From the NCBI GenBank assembly GCA_023421505.1, contig JAEZTJ010000008.1:62001-126000 (forward strand): DNA of 64,000 nt, read 5' to 3'. This stretch comes from Bacillota bacterium (GTDB lineage Bacteria; Bacillota; Clostridia; Lachnospirales; Lachnospiraceae). The notes beneath the pieces are model-generated. The model did not search any database, was not told the DNA's origin, and worked only from the letters and a program-made list of their open reading frames with translations. A program made the position numbers and the translations under genes. Shown here piece by piece: positions 1 to 9,082 of the stretch. Numbering within the stretch: the first letter of the stretch is position 1; each line of letters starts with the position of its first letter.

Positions 1-31
1 TCTTACAACAGTAAGAATTAAAAGTCAAGGT

Positions 32-56
32 AAGGGCATCTGTTATGGATGCCCTT
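32..56 (-). terminator. Hairpin after blaR1, probable terminator
   Basis: Nine-base arms at 32-40 and 48-56 are perfectly complementary around a 7-base loop. The hairpin lies just past the blaR1 stop codon. The downstream tract on the minus strand is only moderately T-rich, so termination may be weak. Confidence 0.5.
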
Positions 57-79
57 TCAGTGAAACTATTAGATATAAT

Positions 80-1876
80 TTAATAAATCCTCTTGTCAGC
101 TAATATGGAAAGAGCTATTTTCGCAGCTTGGCTGCCATTTGCTTTATCGCCATCAATATACACAGTAAAAACTGATGTATGTCCATCCTTCTCAACGTAT
201 CCAAGGAACCAGCCACTCTTCATGCTACTATTTATCTTAATTGTTCCTGTTTTACCAGACAAGGCGGCACCATTATGCTCGGACAAACGCAGGATACTCT
301 TCATCCTAGCAACATTATCCGGTTTGAAAGCAGTTTCATTCCTATATAGCGAAGTCAGTAGTTTGACTTGCTCAATCGGGGAAATCTTGAGGGAGGAGGC
401 CAACCAGTAGGTATCGATTCCACCGGAGAGGTCGTGGTTGCCGTAAGCTATTAACTCAAACCATGAATTAAGCTTCTCTTTACCGACCTGCCTGTCAAGA
501 CTCTGAAAGTACCAGTTTACGGAGTTTTGTATAGCGCTCATCAGGTCCTGATCTCTATTCCATGCTTCAATGGGGTACAATGAGCCGTCCCAGCGAACAA
601 TTAAGCTTTGAGGAGTGATCACCCCTTCCTCAAGGGCAATCAAGCCGCTGTATATCTTATAGGTGGACGCGGGAGATACTCGCTTTGTACTTGCCGCTTC
701 ATTATAGATTGTATACTCGCTGCTGTCTAAATCATAAAGTACGAAGCTTCCCTCATAATCACCAAAATAGGAGGACAAATCCTCATATTGAACATTATGT
801 TCATCAAACTCATAATATTCGTCCTTTCCTGTCGTGGTTGCCAGTGCGGTAACTATGGGAACCTGACCGAGAATCAGCACCATAATTAACGTGAAAATGA
901 CAGCACTTTTTATCCTCTGGAATTTTGTTTCTGATTTAAACTCGGCAATTTTCTCTATTCGCTTTGTTAGCTGGCGCTTTGTACTGCCTAACTCCATCGA
1001 GAGCGAGAAGGTTTTTCTTCTTGAAAGCCGTTGCGCAAAGCCAATCACTGTTTCACCATATTGGATGTTACTCTTAGCAGGCAGGCAATTCAAAACGGAG
1101 AAATCACAAGCGATTTCCCTATCCTCCCGGATTTTCCGAAAGGTTATATACATAAGAGGATTGAACCAATAAATTACTTGGAGCAGACAGAGTAAGTTGT
1201 TAACAAGACTGTCCCGGCGCTTACAATGCACCAGTTCGTGCAGAAAGATATGATGCATATCCCGCTCATCGAAATGTTTAGTAATTTCAAAGGGAAGAAT
1301 GATAAGCGGCTTTAATACACCTATCGTCATCGGGGACTTTACAAGAACGGACGTACCAAGCGAGACCTTTCGTTTGATGTTCAGCTCAGATTTTGCCTTG
1401 AGAAATAACTGGTTAAGCTGCTCCTTAGCTGATAACTTCACGGATTCCCTGACCAGCCGTAGCTTATGGCTGCATAAATACAAGACAACCCCGAAGACTA
1501 TCGCTCCGGCAAGCCAGACGATAGTAAATATAAGAAGATACCGTTCTGGCATAAATCGAGTCGCGGAAACGGAGAAATCCTGCATCCAATCAAACCCGTC
1601 AAACGTGCTCCTAGCCTGATTCTGCACAGCCGCGACCTCTGAGATAGTGGCTGTAGCGGTTGATCTGTGCGTAAACCATTCTGTAAAGCTGCTAAAACGC
1701 AGGAACTTAGCCGGAAGTATCGGTATCAGCAAAATTGCTGCCATAATAAGATCAATATTGTACTGCCAGTAAGGAGAGATATGATGATTAAGGCTCTTCT
1801 TAACAAAAAGTACAATAAGGATTATAACGGACACTCCAATCGACATTAATATAAAATTGGAGAGAACACAAAACAT
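80..1876 (-). CDS. blaR1: BlaR1-type beta-lactam sensor/signal-transducing metallopeptidase
   Basis: Membrane receptor that acylates with beta-lactams outside the cell and then triggers cytoplasmic proteolysis relieving BlaI repression. The 598-residue product has N-terminal membrane segments and an M56 zinc-peptidase domain with HELVH near residues 213-217. Another membrane segment lies near 325-345, followed by an extracellular class-D/PBP-like sensor with STYK (404-407), SVN (452-454) and KTGT (542-545). All motifs of a working sensor are therefore present, and the length is normal for the family. GGGAGG precedes the ATG. It starts 4 bases after the blaI stop, so the two form an operon. 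No beta-lactamase gene is visible nearby; the target may lie left of the window. Confidence 0.93.
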   Translation of the reverse strand: MFCVLSNFILMSIGVSVIILIVLFVKKSLNHHISPYWQYNIDLIMAAILLIPILPAKFLRFSSFTEWFTHRSTATATISEVAAVQNQARSTFDGFDWMQDFSVSATRFMPERYLLIFTIVWLAGAIVFGVVLYLCSHKLRLVRESVKLSAKEQLNQLFLKAKSELNIKRKVSLGTSVLVKSPMTIGVLKPLIILPFEITKHFDERDMHHIFLHELVHCKRRDSLVNNLLCLLQVIYWFNPLMYITFRKIREDREIACDFSVLNCLPAKSNIQYGETVIGFAQRLSRRKTFSLSMELGSTKRQLTKRIEKIAEFKSETKFQRIKSAVIFTLIMVLILGQVPIVTALATTTGKDEYYEFDEHNVQYEDLSSYFGDYEGSFVLYDLDSSEYTIYNEAASTKRVSPASTYKIYSGLIALEEGVITPQSLIVRWDGSLYPIEAWNRDQDLMSAIQNSVNWYFQSLDRQVGKEKLNSWFELIAYGNHDLSGGIDTYWLASSLKISPIEQVKLLTSLYRNETAFKPDNVARMKSILRLSEHNGAALSGKTGTIKINSSMKSGWFLGYVEKDGHTSVFTVYIDGDKANGSQAAKIALSILADKRIY

Positions 1877-1880
1877 ACAG

Positions 1881-2264
1881 TTACCTCCCTTTAGACAGCT
1901 TCTCCTCCAATATCTGTCTGAGCCTTTGCAAATCGTCTTCAGACAGCTTATCCTGTTCTACATAGTTTATGACCATTGAACTTAATGTGCCGTCATAGAA
2001 ACGGTCAAGAAAGCTTTCACTTTCTCGATCCAGATACTCAGTTTCGTTAACGGCTGGAGTATAGACAAAGACCCTGCTGTCTTTTTCATACCTTAATACG
2101 CCTTTTTTTACCAGACGCGAAAGCAGGGTTTGAATCGTCTTAGGCTTCCACGATGTCACCTTTTCAAGTTTCTCTACAACTTCATTGGTGCTGATGGGCG
2201 CGCTCGCCCAAACAATCTTCATCACTTGATATTCGGCATCTGATATGGTAGACAATTTATTCAT
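1881..2264 (-). CDS. blaI: BlaI/MecI-family transcriptional repressor
   Basis: Small winged-helix repressor of 127 residues, the standard family size. The N-terminal half carries the DNA-binding domain (ISDAEYQVMKIVW followed by TIQTLLSRLVKKGVL). The C-terminal half is the dimerisation helix region, where the partner peptidase normally triggers cleavage. A GGAGG site lies ahead of the ATG. It is first in the operon with blaR1 and has a strong promoter upstream that overlaps a short dyad, so it very likely represses its own operon until BlaR1 is activated. Confidence 0.93.
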   Translation of the reverse strand: MNKLSTISDAEYQVMKIVWASAPISTNEVVEKLEKVTSWKPKTIQTLLSRLVKKGVLRYEKDSRVFVYTPAVNETEYLDRESESFLDRFYDGTLSSMVINYVEQDKLSEDDLQRLRQILEEKLSKGR

Positions 2265-2280
2265 AAGTATCCTCCATTTC

Positions 2281-2328
2281 TTACGTTTGTAATAAAAAAA
2301 TTATACAGAGGGGGATCCTATTAGTCAA
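2281..2328 (-). promoter_or_regulatory. blaI-blaR1 promoter with BlaI-type operator
   Basis: On the minus strand TTGACT (2323-2328) and TATAAT (2300-2305) are separated by exactly 17 bases. Immediately downstream, at the expected start of transcription, is the dyad TTACAAACGTAA (2281-2292). It resembles the TACA/TGTA-type dyads bound by BlaI/MecI. Position and shape suggest autorepression; assignment of BlaI as the binder is inference. Confidence 0.8.
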
Positions 2329-2390
2329 TGGGGCAATTTTATTGTTGTCCTGCACAAAGATGCATCCACCAAAGGATACCGCAAACTAAT

Positions 2391-3293
2391 TCAATCAACA
2401 AAATATTTACTTAAAAACCTCTCCACTGCTTTTTCATAGCCCTTTGGATTTATACAGCAGCTTTCGGCATGTCTTGCCCTTCTCACAAGATAGATCGCCT
2501 TATTTTTCTTCTTGCAGGCATACATTTGCTTTGACATGTAGGTGGGTACAAAGTTATCCCGCTTTCCGTGAATAAATAACACCGGCGTATCAGACTTACT
2601 GACTGCTATGATCGGCGATACGGCTCTAAACCAGAAGCCGGCCCTGACGTAGGAAACACAGCTTTCTACAGGGATTAGAAATCCGGGAAGATGATAATAC
2701 TGCTTTAACTGGTGGCGCAGCAGCTGCTTCAAATCTGAAAAGGCACAGTCAGCAATCACACAGCTAACCCTGTTATCAATCTCAAGATGTAAAAGAACGG
2801 TAGCCGCTCCCATTGATTCTCCATGTGTAATGATTTTGCACTGTTTTCCAAATCGATGCAGGCACCAGTCAATTACCTTTTTTAAATCATATTTCTCAAA
2901 GTATCCCATAGTCGTAAAGGCCTTACTGCTTAATCCATGATTCCTATGATCATACATTAATACAGTAAAGCCTAATTTCAAGAAAATCTCCGCATATTTG
3001 ATACTATCATATTTTGCACAGCCAAGTCCGTGACAAAGTACAGCTATCTTCCGTATTCCATTACAATTTAAGTTATTATCCGGTTCAATCAGTTCACAGG
3101 ATAATACACAGCCATAATCTGATTTAATATGAAACCTCTCTATTTTCCAGCCTTCATAAACCTTACTGTTAATCTTATGACATCTTACTTCCCTCTGATA
3201 GCCCTTATCATACTGAAGCATTCTCGGCTTTATGATTAAGCTCGATAAGCACCATAACCATTCGCACAAAAACAAACTGATTAATTGAAGCAT
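2391..3293 (-). CDS. Alpha/beta hydrolase, serine aminopeptidase/lysophospholipase-like
   Basis: Predicted alpha/beta-fold hydrolase of 300 residues; the substrate cannot be told from sequence. The nucleophile elbow reads GESMGA, the oxyanion-side motif is CHGLG, and YDHRNHG follows. The acid is probably the Asp in HGKRDNFVP and the base the His in RARHAE near the C-terminus, so the triad is complete. The N-terminus is hydrophobic over about 20 residues and may anchor the protein in the membrane. GGAG precedes the ATG by 8 bases. It precedes the GDPD gene on the same strand with a gap of about 70 bases on the 3' side of that gene, which fits a lipid-related function but does not prove it. Confidence 0.85.
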   Translation of the reverse strand: MLQLISLFLCEWLWCLSSLIIKPRMLQYDKGYQREVRCHKINSKVYEGWKIERFHIKSDYGCVLSCELIEPDNNLNCNGIRKIAVLCHGLGCAKYDSIKYAEIFLKLGFTVLMYDHRNHGLSSKAFTTMGYFEKYDLKKVIDWCLHRFGKQCKIITHGESMGAATVLLHLEIDNRVSCVIADCAFSDLKQLLRHQLKQYYHLPGFLIPVESCVSYVRAGFWFRAVSPIIAVSKSDTPVLFIHGKRDNFVPTYMSKQMYACKKKNKAIYLVRRARHAESCCINPKGYEKAVERFLSKYFVD

Positions 3294-3361
3294 CCTATCA
3301 TCTCCTGCTTTTTATCAGTATTAATGCCCAACCACAGCCGGTTTATACATCGTTTTCTTCC

Positions 3362-4195
3362 TCAGTCCTTAACCTCCGGAATAAAGCTGTCAAAAATAAA
3401 GAGCTCATAGAATTTCTTACTGCTTTCATAATCTTTCTGATTCTGAATAGTCCAGGCTACGGTCTTCACTCTGTATAGCTTTCGGCATATGGTATAGGAA
3501 AGACCTGTTTTATATACATGATGATAAGCGATAAAATCCGGCTTCGTATAGAAGTTTAATAAAAGGTGCTTTAAGATAAAATATTGAAATTTACTTCCTG
3601 CGATCTTCTCCCTGATGAAATCCGTAGACAGCTGCCCGCGTACCACACCTGGACAATGCTTCCGATACCAGACTAAACCAAAGGGATTAAAAGATTCGAT
3701 GCAATAGACTCCCTTATAGCCTTTTAATATTTCGGAAACTTCATTGCATAAGCTTCCCGGTCTCCACGGAATCTTAAGTTCTACAATTAAGGGAACCTTA
3801 CCTCCAATCACTTCCAAAACCTCCTGAAAGGTAGGTATCCTTTCCTCCGATTGAAATAAACGAAATTCCTTAAGTTCCTCATAATTACATTCTGCCACCT
3901 TTAAATCTGCATTACAGGCACGTTTTAAATTATAATCATGAATAACTACCGCAACCTTATCCCTCGTTAGTTGAACATCCAGTTCAATCCCATAACCCTT
4001 CTCCACTGCCAACCTAAATGCCTGAAGGGAATTTTCCGGCGCGTCAGACTTGTTATTATGCAGTCCGCGATGTGCATAAAGCCATCCGTCAAAATTCATA
4101 CTATCAGGATTGTGCCTAAGCTTTGGCATAATAGCAAGTAAATATAAGATAATCACTCCAACAATAATTGATATTATAATTACAAAAAGCATCAT
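3362..4195 (-). CDS. Glycerophosphodiester phosphodiesterase family protein
   Basis: Hydrolyses glycerophosphodiesters to an alcohol and glycerol-3-phosphate in known family members. The 277-residue product has one N-terminal membrane segment (about residues 3-24). The GDPD barrel follows with the expected AHRG, PENSL, ELDVQ and HDYNL motifs, which carry the metal and general acid/base residues. A GGAG site precedes the ATG. It is transcribed in line with the alpha/beta hydrolase downstream and the MFS transporter upstream (17 bases away). Release and uptake of polar lipid head groups is a possible joint role, by inference only. Confidence 0.9.
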   Translation of the reverse strand: MMLFVIIISIIVGVIILYLLAIMPKLRHNPDSMNFDGWLYAHRGLHNNKSDAPENSLQAFRLAVEKGYGIELDVQLTRDKVAVVIHDYNLKRACNADLKVAECNYEELKEFRLFQSEERIPTFQEVLEVIGGKVPLIVELKIPWRPGSLCNEVSEILKGYKGVYCIESFNPFGLVWYRKHCPGVVRGQLSTDFIREKIAGSKFQYFILKHLLLNFYTKPDFIAYHHVYKTGLSYTICRKLYRVKTVAWTIQNQKDYESSKKFYELFIFDSFIPEVKD

Positions 4196-4212
4196 ATGTA
4201 TTACTCCAATCT

Positions 4213-5493
4213 TTAATCTGTATCAAAGTTATCGAGGATCTCCTTTTTCTCCGGTCTCGAATCTCCATGTTTTACAAACAGCATAGTACAAAGGGATGCG
4301 ACAGAAAAAACAACTGCATAAGGGAACAGGGTCCGGTAGGAGACATGCTCAAGAAGTGCACCGGATACAATCGGTGTTATACTTTGGGAGGACATAGAAA
4401 ACAGATAATAAATTCCTGTATATTTTCCCACATCTGAACCCTTACACATCTCAACCACCATTGGATAAGAATTAACGTTAATTGCCGCCCAGCCAATACC
4501 AGTTATAGAGAAAATAGCAACCACCCAAGTGGAATAATGAATAATCAACGCTCCGCAAAGATAAGAGGCTGTTACCATAACAATACCAATGATAATCGTC
4601 TTCTTCCTGCCAATACGACTGGAGATAATACCAATAGGGACATAGCAGATAATCGCTGCTCCCATCGCTACCAGTAACGGTAATGCAAAGCCTCCTGACT
4701 TAATTCCCCATATCTCCTCTGCATATCTTGAGTATGCGGTTGTCACTGCATTATAAGCAAAGAACCATAGGAAGATCGATGCCAGAATAAAACCAAAACT
4801 CTTCCTGACTTCTTTCTTCATCCCAAACAGCTCTGTAGGATTAATGTCTTGTTCCTTATCCTCAACTTGCTTTTTAGAGTTTTCCTCCATTTCAAAGGAA
4901 AGCTTTTTTTCCTTAATCGTAATTACGAGAAGCAATACCGCTATCACCATGACAGCTGCAACTGCAAAGAAGACTTTCATATAGCTATACTTATCATCTT
5001 CCTTCACAAGCTTCATAATAATCAATAAAGTAAATGCCCCACCAAGTGACCCCATAAGATTAATTACTGCATTTGCTTTACTTCTTAAGGGCTTTGGTGT
5101 AATATCCGGCATAAGAGCTACGGTCGGGGAGCGATAAGAACTCATAGCCAGTAATACAACTCCAAGAAATATAATAAACAAAATCAGATTTCCCCTTCGA
5201 TCGGCTATCGGAAGAAATATCATAGAGATTACGGCTAATATTGTTCCTACAATGATAAAGGGAGTCCGCTTTCCCAAAGGAGTGTCTGTCTTATCGGAAA
5301 TTGCTCCGAATAAGGGCAGCATAAAAAGCGCAAGTACATTATCAAGTGCCATTAACGCTCCTGTTATGGTTTCACTCAAGTGAAACGTATTCTTAAGCAT
5401 TAATGGAATAATATTGTCATACATTTGCCAAAATGCACAGATTGATAAAAATGCCAGTCCCACAAAGAAAGTTCGCTTATAGTTAAGTCTCAT
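4213..5493 (-). CDS. MFS transporter, SLC45-like
   Basis: Twelve-helix major facilitator of about 426 residues; the substrate is unknown but the group includes sugar:cation symporters. Signature loops GAISDKTDTPLGKRTPFI (between helices 2 and 3) and GIISSRIGRKKTI (second half) are visible. A charged cytoplasmic loop sits mid-protein (EEKDIN-like stretch rich in Lys and Glu). A longer reading frame opens at 5532, but GGAGG lies 5 bases before the ATG at 5493 and the homologous region begins there, so the shorter start is chosen. Confidence 0.85.
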   Translation of the reverse strand: MRLNYKRTFFVGLAFLSICAFWQMYDNIIPLMLKNTFHLSETITGALMALDNVLALFMLPLFGAISDKTDTPLGKRTPFIIVGTILAVISMIFLPIADRRGNLILFIIFLGVVLLAMSSYRSPTVALMPDITPKPLRSKANAVINLMGSLGGAFTLLIIMKLVKEDDKYSYMKVFFAVAAVMVIAVLLLVITIKEKKLSFEMEENSKKQVEDKEQDINPTELFGMKKEVRKSFGFILASIFLWFFAYNAVTTAYSRYAEEIWGIKSGGFALPLLVAMGAAIICYVPIGIISSRIGRKKTIIIGIVMVTASYLCGALIIHYSTWVVAIFSITGIGWAAINVNSYPMVVEMCKGSDVGKYTGIYYLFSMSSQSITPIVSGALLEHVSYRTLFPYAVVFSVASLCTMLFVKHGDSRPEKKEILDNFDTD

Positions 5494-5557
5494 ACCTTCC
5501 TCCATTCTGCCTGCGTATACAGGCTGCCCCATAATCTTTTATGATATAGCTTCTACT

Positions 5558-6310
5558 TTATTTGTTTATCGTAGTAAATACATACGTACCAATTCCCACA
5601 GCAATGGTTAGATTAAGTGAATCCACATCCGGTGATTGAGGAATGAATATACTGGTACCTGCCTCTAGAAAATCATCCGATAGTCCAGTTGCTTCATTCC
5701 CAAATACAAGTGAGTAAAGCTTTACCTTAGGACAATTTTGAAGGGTTAAAGTATTCTCCCCTTTCAACATAAAAGTGAAAATCTCATGCTCCCTAAATTG
5801 CTCCCTGTACTCTTCAAACGACCGGTACAGATTAAAATTCAACTTAAATAGTGCCCCCATCGAGGACCTTACTGTCTTTGGATGATAGAGATCAGCTCCA
5901 GGTAGAATGATTGCAATATCATAGATACCAAAACCAACCGCTGTACGAAGGATCGTTCCCAGGTTCCCCATATTACTGGGATTTACTAGCACAATATGCG
6001 GTTTATCCTTAGAAAGCTCTTTCGTATATTTGTTAAATACACCTGCAACATAGCAATTTTCCTTGTCACTGAGCTTTGCAATTAATTTATCATTATACTC
6101 AAACGGAATATGCTTCTCGTTACATAGCTTTTGTAAATTCTCCCTGTCGGTAAATCCAGTATCAATTAGCACTTTATAAACCTTATCCGGCCTCGACTTA
6201 ATCAGCTCATAGGTTGGAAATGCTCCTAAGGTATAAGAGTAATCCGCATCCTTTTTATAGGACTTTATCTGTTGCTCTGAATTACCGGCAACTATTTTGT
6301 CATTTATCAT
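5558..6310 (-). CDS. TrmH/SpoU-family RNA 2'-O-methyltransferase
   Basis: SPOUT-class methyltransferase that transfers a methyl group from S-adenosylmethionine to a ribose in tRNA or rRNA; the exact site cannot be assigned. The C-terminal half carries the three family motifs: NPSNMGNLGTILRTA, LVFGNEATGLS and a SLNLTIAVGI knot segment. The N-terminal portion is an atypical leader of about 90 residues instead of a canonical ribosomal L30e-like domain. A GAGGG site favours the ATG at 6310 over one four codons upstream at 6322. It follows degV on the same strand but is separated from it by a hairpin-rich spacer. Confidence 0.88.
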   Translation of the reverse strand: MINDKIVAGNSEQQIKSYKKDADYSYTLGAFPTYELIKSRPDKVYKVLIDTGFTDRENLQKLCNEKHIPFEYNDKLIAKLSDKENCYVAGVFNKYTKELSKDKPHIVLVNPSNMGNLGTILRTAVGFGIYDIAIILPGADLYHPKTVRSSMGALFKLNFNLYRSFEEYREQFREHEIFTFMLKGENTLTLQNCPKVKLYSLVFGNEATGLSDDFLEAGTSIFIPQSPDVDSLNLTIAVGIGTYVFTTINK

Positions 6311-6464
6311 GCTTTCCCTCATTTCTTCGCTGTGAATAGCTCACAGCTTAATCAATTCCATATTTCTAGAGCTATGATTATTTTACATTCTTTCTTATAA
6401 ATGAACAAGTAAAATAAGTAAAATATGGTTGATATTTTTGTAAATACCCTGGGGTTTTCATAAT

Positions 6465-6500
6465 AAAAGCCGTATCATACTAAGGTACGATACGACTTTT
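6465..6500 (-). terminator. Terminator-like hairpin downstream of degV region
   Basis: Arms of 12 bases (6465-6476 and 6489-6500) pair with one G-U. On the minus strand the hairpin is followed by a T-rich tract. It ends the leftward transcript from degV after the repeat cluster; it could also work in the other direction because T-rich sequence lies on both sides. Confidence 0.65.
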
Positions 6501-6540
6501 ACTTTTTATATTAACCTTCCATCTGCTGCCAACATCTGCG

Positions 6541-6845
6541 AATTTGGGCAGCGCACAAATTTGCCGATTGAAAAATCTTTGATTTTTCAACCTAATTTCC
6601 ATTCCGCCGCCAAGCGGCGGCACAAATAGTGATGAAGATGCTCTTTCTTCACACTAACGCCCATGCTTTTTGGGCATAAATCCTGAAGAATAGCGTCTTT
6701 TGCTATTCTTCCAAAGGCTTGCATGTATTTTGCAAGACTATTCACACTAAACCTCATGCCTGCCCTTTGAATTAGTCTGTGCCGAGGATAACGCAGGCAC
6801 AAACTTTGAGGTGTGAATTATTCTTTTCAATAATTCACATTATAT
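6541..6845. repeat. Cluster of seven stem-loops containing a dispersed repeat unit
   Basis: This gene-free stretch holds seven perfect short inverted repeats in a row: 6568-6590 (10-base arms), 6604-6620 (7), 6659-6675 (5), 6685-6711 (10), 6718-6736 (6), 6778-6801 (6) and 6813-6838 (10). The right part, with core TGCCCTTTGAATTAG, a GTGCC/GGCAC arm pair and a GAATTAT/ATAATTC arm pair, recurs near 43.4 kb and partly near 26.4 kb. A 71-codon open frame across it is an artefact of the palindromes. Confidence 0.75.
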
Positions 6846-6847
6846 TC

Positions 6848-7723
6848 TTACTGTCTACTCTCTCCGATATATACCAGCGCAAGCATGCCGGGTCCAGTAT
6901 GGGTTCCGATGATTGGCCCTACTTTGGAGATAACAATATCCTTCACGATATTTTTTTCCCGAATAATTTTCTCAAGCTCCTTCGCCTGCATTAAATCATC
7001 TCCATGTCCAATGATAATTGTCTGAGAAGTTAAATCCGTTCCTTCTGCCTCTATTTTATTAACCATATACTCAAGCTCGGCACGGGAACCTCTTATTTTT
7101 GATACAACAGTAAGCTTACCACAATCATCCGTACTAAGGATCGGCCTGATTTTCAGTGCAGTTCCAACGATCGCTTCCAGAGAAGTAATTCTTCCTCCGC
7201 GTTTTAAATGAAATAAATCCTTTACGGTAAACCAATGCCTGATATTTCTCTTCTTTTGTTCCACCCAGTCTCTTAATTCATCAATACTCATACCATTCTT
7301 CTTTTGTATTGCAGCGTTCAGAACCAAAAGTCCTTCACCGACAGATGCGCATAAAGAATCAATACTGTAGATCTTCTGATTAGGAAACTCTTCCTGCAAC
7401 TCTCTTAATACGATCTGTGAGGTATTATAGGTTCCGCTTAAGCCAGAGGAAAATGCGATATAGATTAAGTCTAAGCCTTGCTTTAATATATCCGTAAAGT
7501 ATTCTACAAATACAGCAGGAGTGATCTGGGTTGTCCGTGAAACGGCACCATTTTTAAGCTTATTATAAAATTCCTCTATTGTCAGCTCTCTTTCATCCGG
7601 ATAGTGGGAATATTCTGCATCATCTATATGTACACCCATTGGAATTATATTAATTCCATATTCCTCTATGACACTCGCCGGCAAATCCAGTGTAGCATCA
7701 CTTACGATAACATATTGCTTCAT
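6848..7723 (-). CDS. DegV family fatty-acid-binding protein
   Basis: DegV proteins bind one fatty acid between two domains; related FakB proteins present it to a fatty-acid kinase. The 291-residue length is typical. Family signatures are the N-terminal IVSDATLDLP, the TTQITPAVFVEYF segment and the ligand-site stretch YIAFSSGLSGTYNTS, with a basic loop near the middle (VKDLFHLKRGGR). GGAG precedes the ATG. No fatty-acid kinase gene is close by, so the role as a FakB partner is not established here. Confidence 0.92.
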   Translation of the reverse strand: MKQYVIVSDATLDLPASVIEEYGINIIPMGVHIDDAEYSHYPDERELTIEEFYNKLKNGAVSRTTQITPAVFVEYFTDILKQGLDLIYIAFSSGLSGTYNTSQIVLRELQEEFPNQKIYSIDSLCASVGEGLLVLNAAIQKKNGMSIDELRDWVEQKKRNIRHWFTVKDLFHLKRGGRITSLEAIVGTALKIRPILSTDDCGKLTVVSKIRGSRAELEYMVNKIEAEGTDLTSQTIIIGHGDDLMQAKELEKIIREKNIVKDIVISKVGPIIGTHTGPGMLALVYIGESRQ

Positions 7724-7942
7724 GATTAAACTCCTTTTATATTCAATATTCAGATAATTGCTAAATCAATGAATAGCTAATATTTACGTCAATTTGCACC
7801 TTCATAGCCTATACCAATGTGATGCTTATTAACGCTTCTACCTTAAAATAATTTAAGTAAATTTAAAACCATAAACCTATTCTACTACGAAACTATATCG
7901 CAGCGCAAGCCGCAATGCCTTTATATTATAAAACATTTCTTA

Positions 7943-8869
7943 TTACACTATAAGGTTAGCAAATAACATTACAACTGGAATTGTGAAAAGCGACAGGATT
8001 GTTGTAACGGCAAACAGCTCAGACGCATATAAGTAATTTTTTCCGAACCTAATAGAAAATAAATTAATGGTTACTGCAGCGGGACAAGCACAAGCTATTA
8101 TGGAGGTTAATAATACTGTTTTTTGAATAGGAAAAAGACTGAAAAGAAATAACATTAAAATGGGTAAGACAATTAATTTATAAAATGTTACATAATATAT
8201 TCTGATATTCCCAAATATTTTTTTCAAATCTGTTTGCGCTATAGTAACACCTGCCACCAACATCGCGAGTGGTGTATTCATATCGCTGATATAGGTAATT
8301 GATTTATTTAACATGTCCGGTAGTATAATTTTCAAAATAAAAAAGAGAAATCCTGTAAAGGTAGCTATTACAGCTGGAGACATAATCGCTTTTAAGATAG
8401 ATTTTCTATCACTCTTCCCTGACATGGTTATCATACCGTGGGTCCATAATACAAGATTAAAGATTGTTAAATAAGCAGTTAAATAAAATACGCCTTCGCT
8501 ATGAAATATACCATTCACAAGCGGAATTCCGATAAAACCACAGTTAGAGTAAATAACTGCAAATCGCTCTATGGGTAGTTCTTCCTTATGCTTCTTTCCT
8601 CTTAATACGATACCAGCCAGTATGATAGCAATGATATGTGTAGCCAAAGCCAAAACCAGTGAAATCAGCAAGCCGGTTAATAAACTAGCTTCAAACTTGC
8701 GCTGATAAGAGCTAAATATTAAAATTGGATTTACCAGCATTAATATCAGATCTGATAATTTTCTATTCATCTCCTGATCGATTAGTCTGATTTTATAACA
8801 TATCATACCTACAATTATGATAAAAGACATAATTACAATTTGATTAAAGGCAGTAACTGCAACCGACAT
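7943..8869 (-). CDS. AEC (auxin efflux carrier-like) family transporter
   Basis: Integral membrane carrier of 308 residues with about ten hydrophobic segments split into two five-helix halves. In bacteria, relatives export or take up organic acids such as malate; the substrate here is unknown. Family features include NPILIFSSYQ in helix 2 and NCGFIGIPLVNGIF after the first repeat, with ACPAAVTINLF in the second. It is divergent from mntP, with the intervening 213 bases carrying the mntP promoter. Confidence 0.88.
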   Translation of the reverse strand: MSVAVTAFNQIVIMSFIIIVGMICYKIRLIDQEMNRKLSDLILMLVNPILIFSSYQRKFEASLLTGLLISLVLALATHIIAIILAGIVLRGKKHKEELPIERFAVIYSNCGFIGIPLVNGIFHSEGVFYLTAYLTIFNLVLWTHGMITMSGKSDRKSILKAIMSPAVIATFTGFLFFILKIILPDMLNKSITYISDMNTPLAMLVAGVTIAQTDLKKIFGNIRIYYVTFYKLIVLPILMLFLFSLFPIQKTVLLTSIIACACPAAVTINLFSIRFGKNYLYASELFAVTTILSLFTIPVVMLFANLIV

Positions 8870-8927
8870 AAAATTCCTGCTTTCTTATTAATATTTGTAA
8901 AAATAAATTTAAAATAATTTGAATTTG

Positions 8928-8956
8928 TTGACGCATATCTGACGATAATCTATTAT
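8928..8956 (+). promoter_or_regulatory. mntP promoter
   Basis: TTGACG (8928-8933) and TATTAT (8951-8956) are separated by exactly 17 bases, giving a leader of roughly 120 bases. The leader contains one 8-base hairpin (CCCTGTTT pairing with AAACAGGG near 9026-9050). The conserved core of the manganese yybP-ykoY riboswitch is not recognisable in it. Confidence 0.7.
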
Positions 8957-9082
8957 GCACTCTTTTTCTGATTCGTTCAAGTAAAAATAATTTTATTTAT
9001 ATCTCGAATAGTATTACAACAACCCTGTTTAAATCATAGAAAACAGGGATTGACAGTATAATAGATAAAAAAAGGAACTTAT

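Noticed and set aside
6587..6802. 71-codon open frame within the hairpin cluster
   Set aside because: It is created by the palindromic repeats, has no ribosome-binding site, and its peptide shows repeat-derived composition.
8957..9082. Manganese (yybP-ykoY) riboswitch ahead of mntP
   Set aside because: The leader is long enough, but the conserved core sequences are not recognisable; only one simple hairpin is present.
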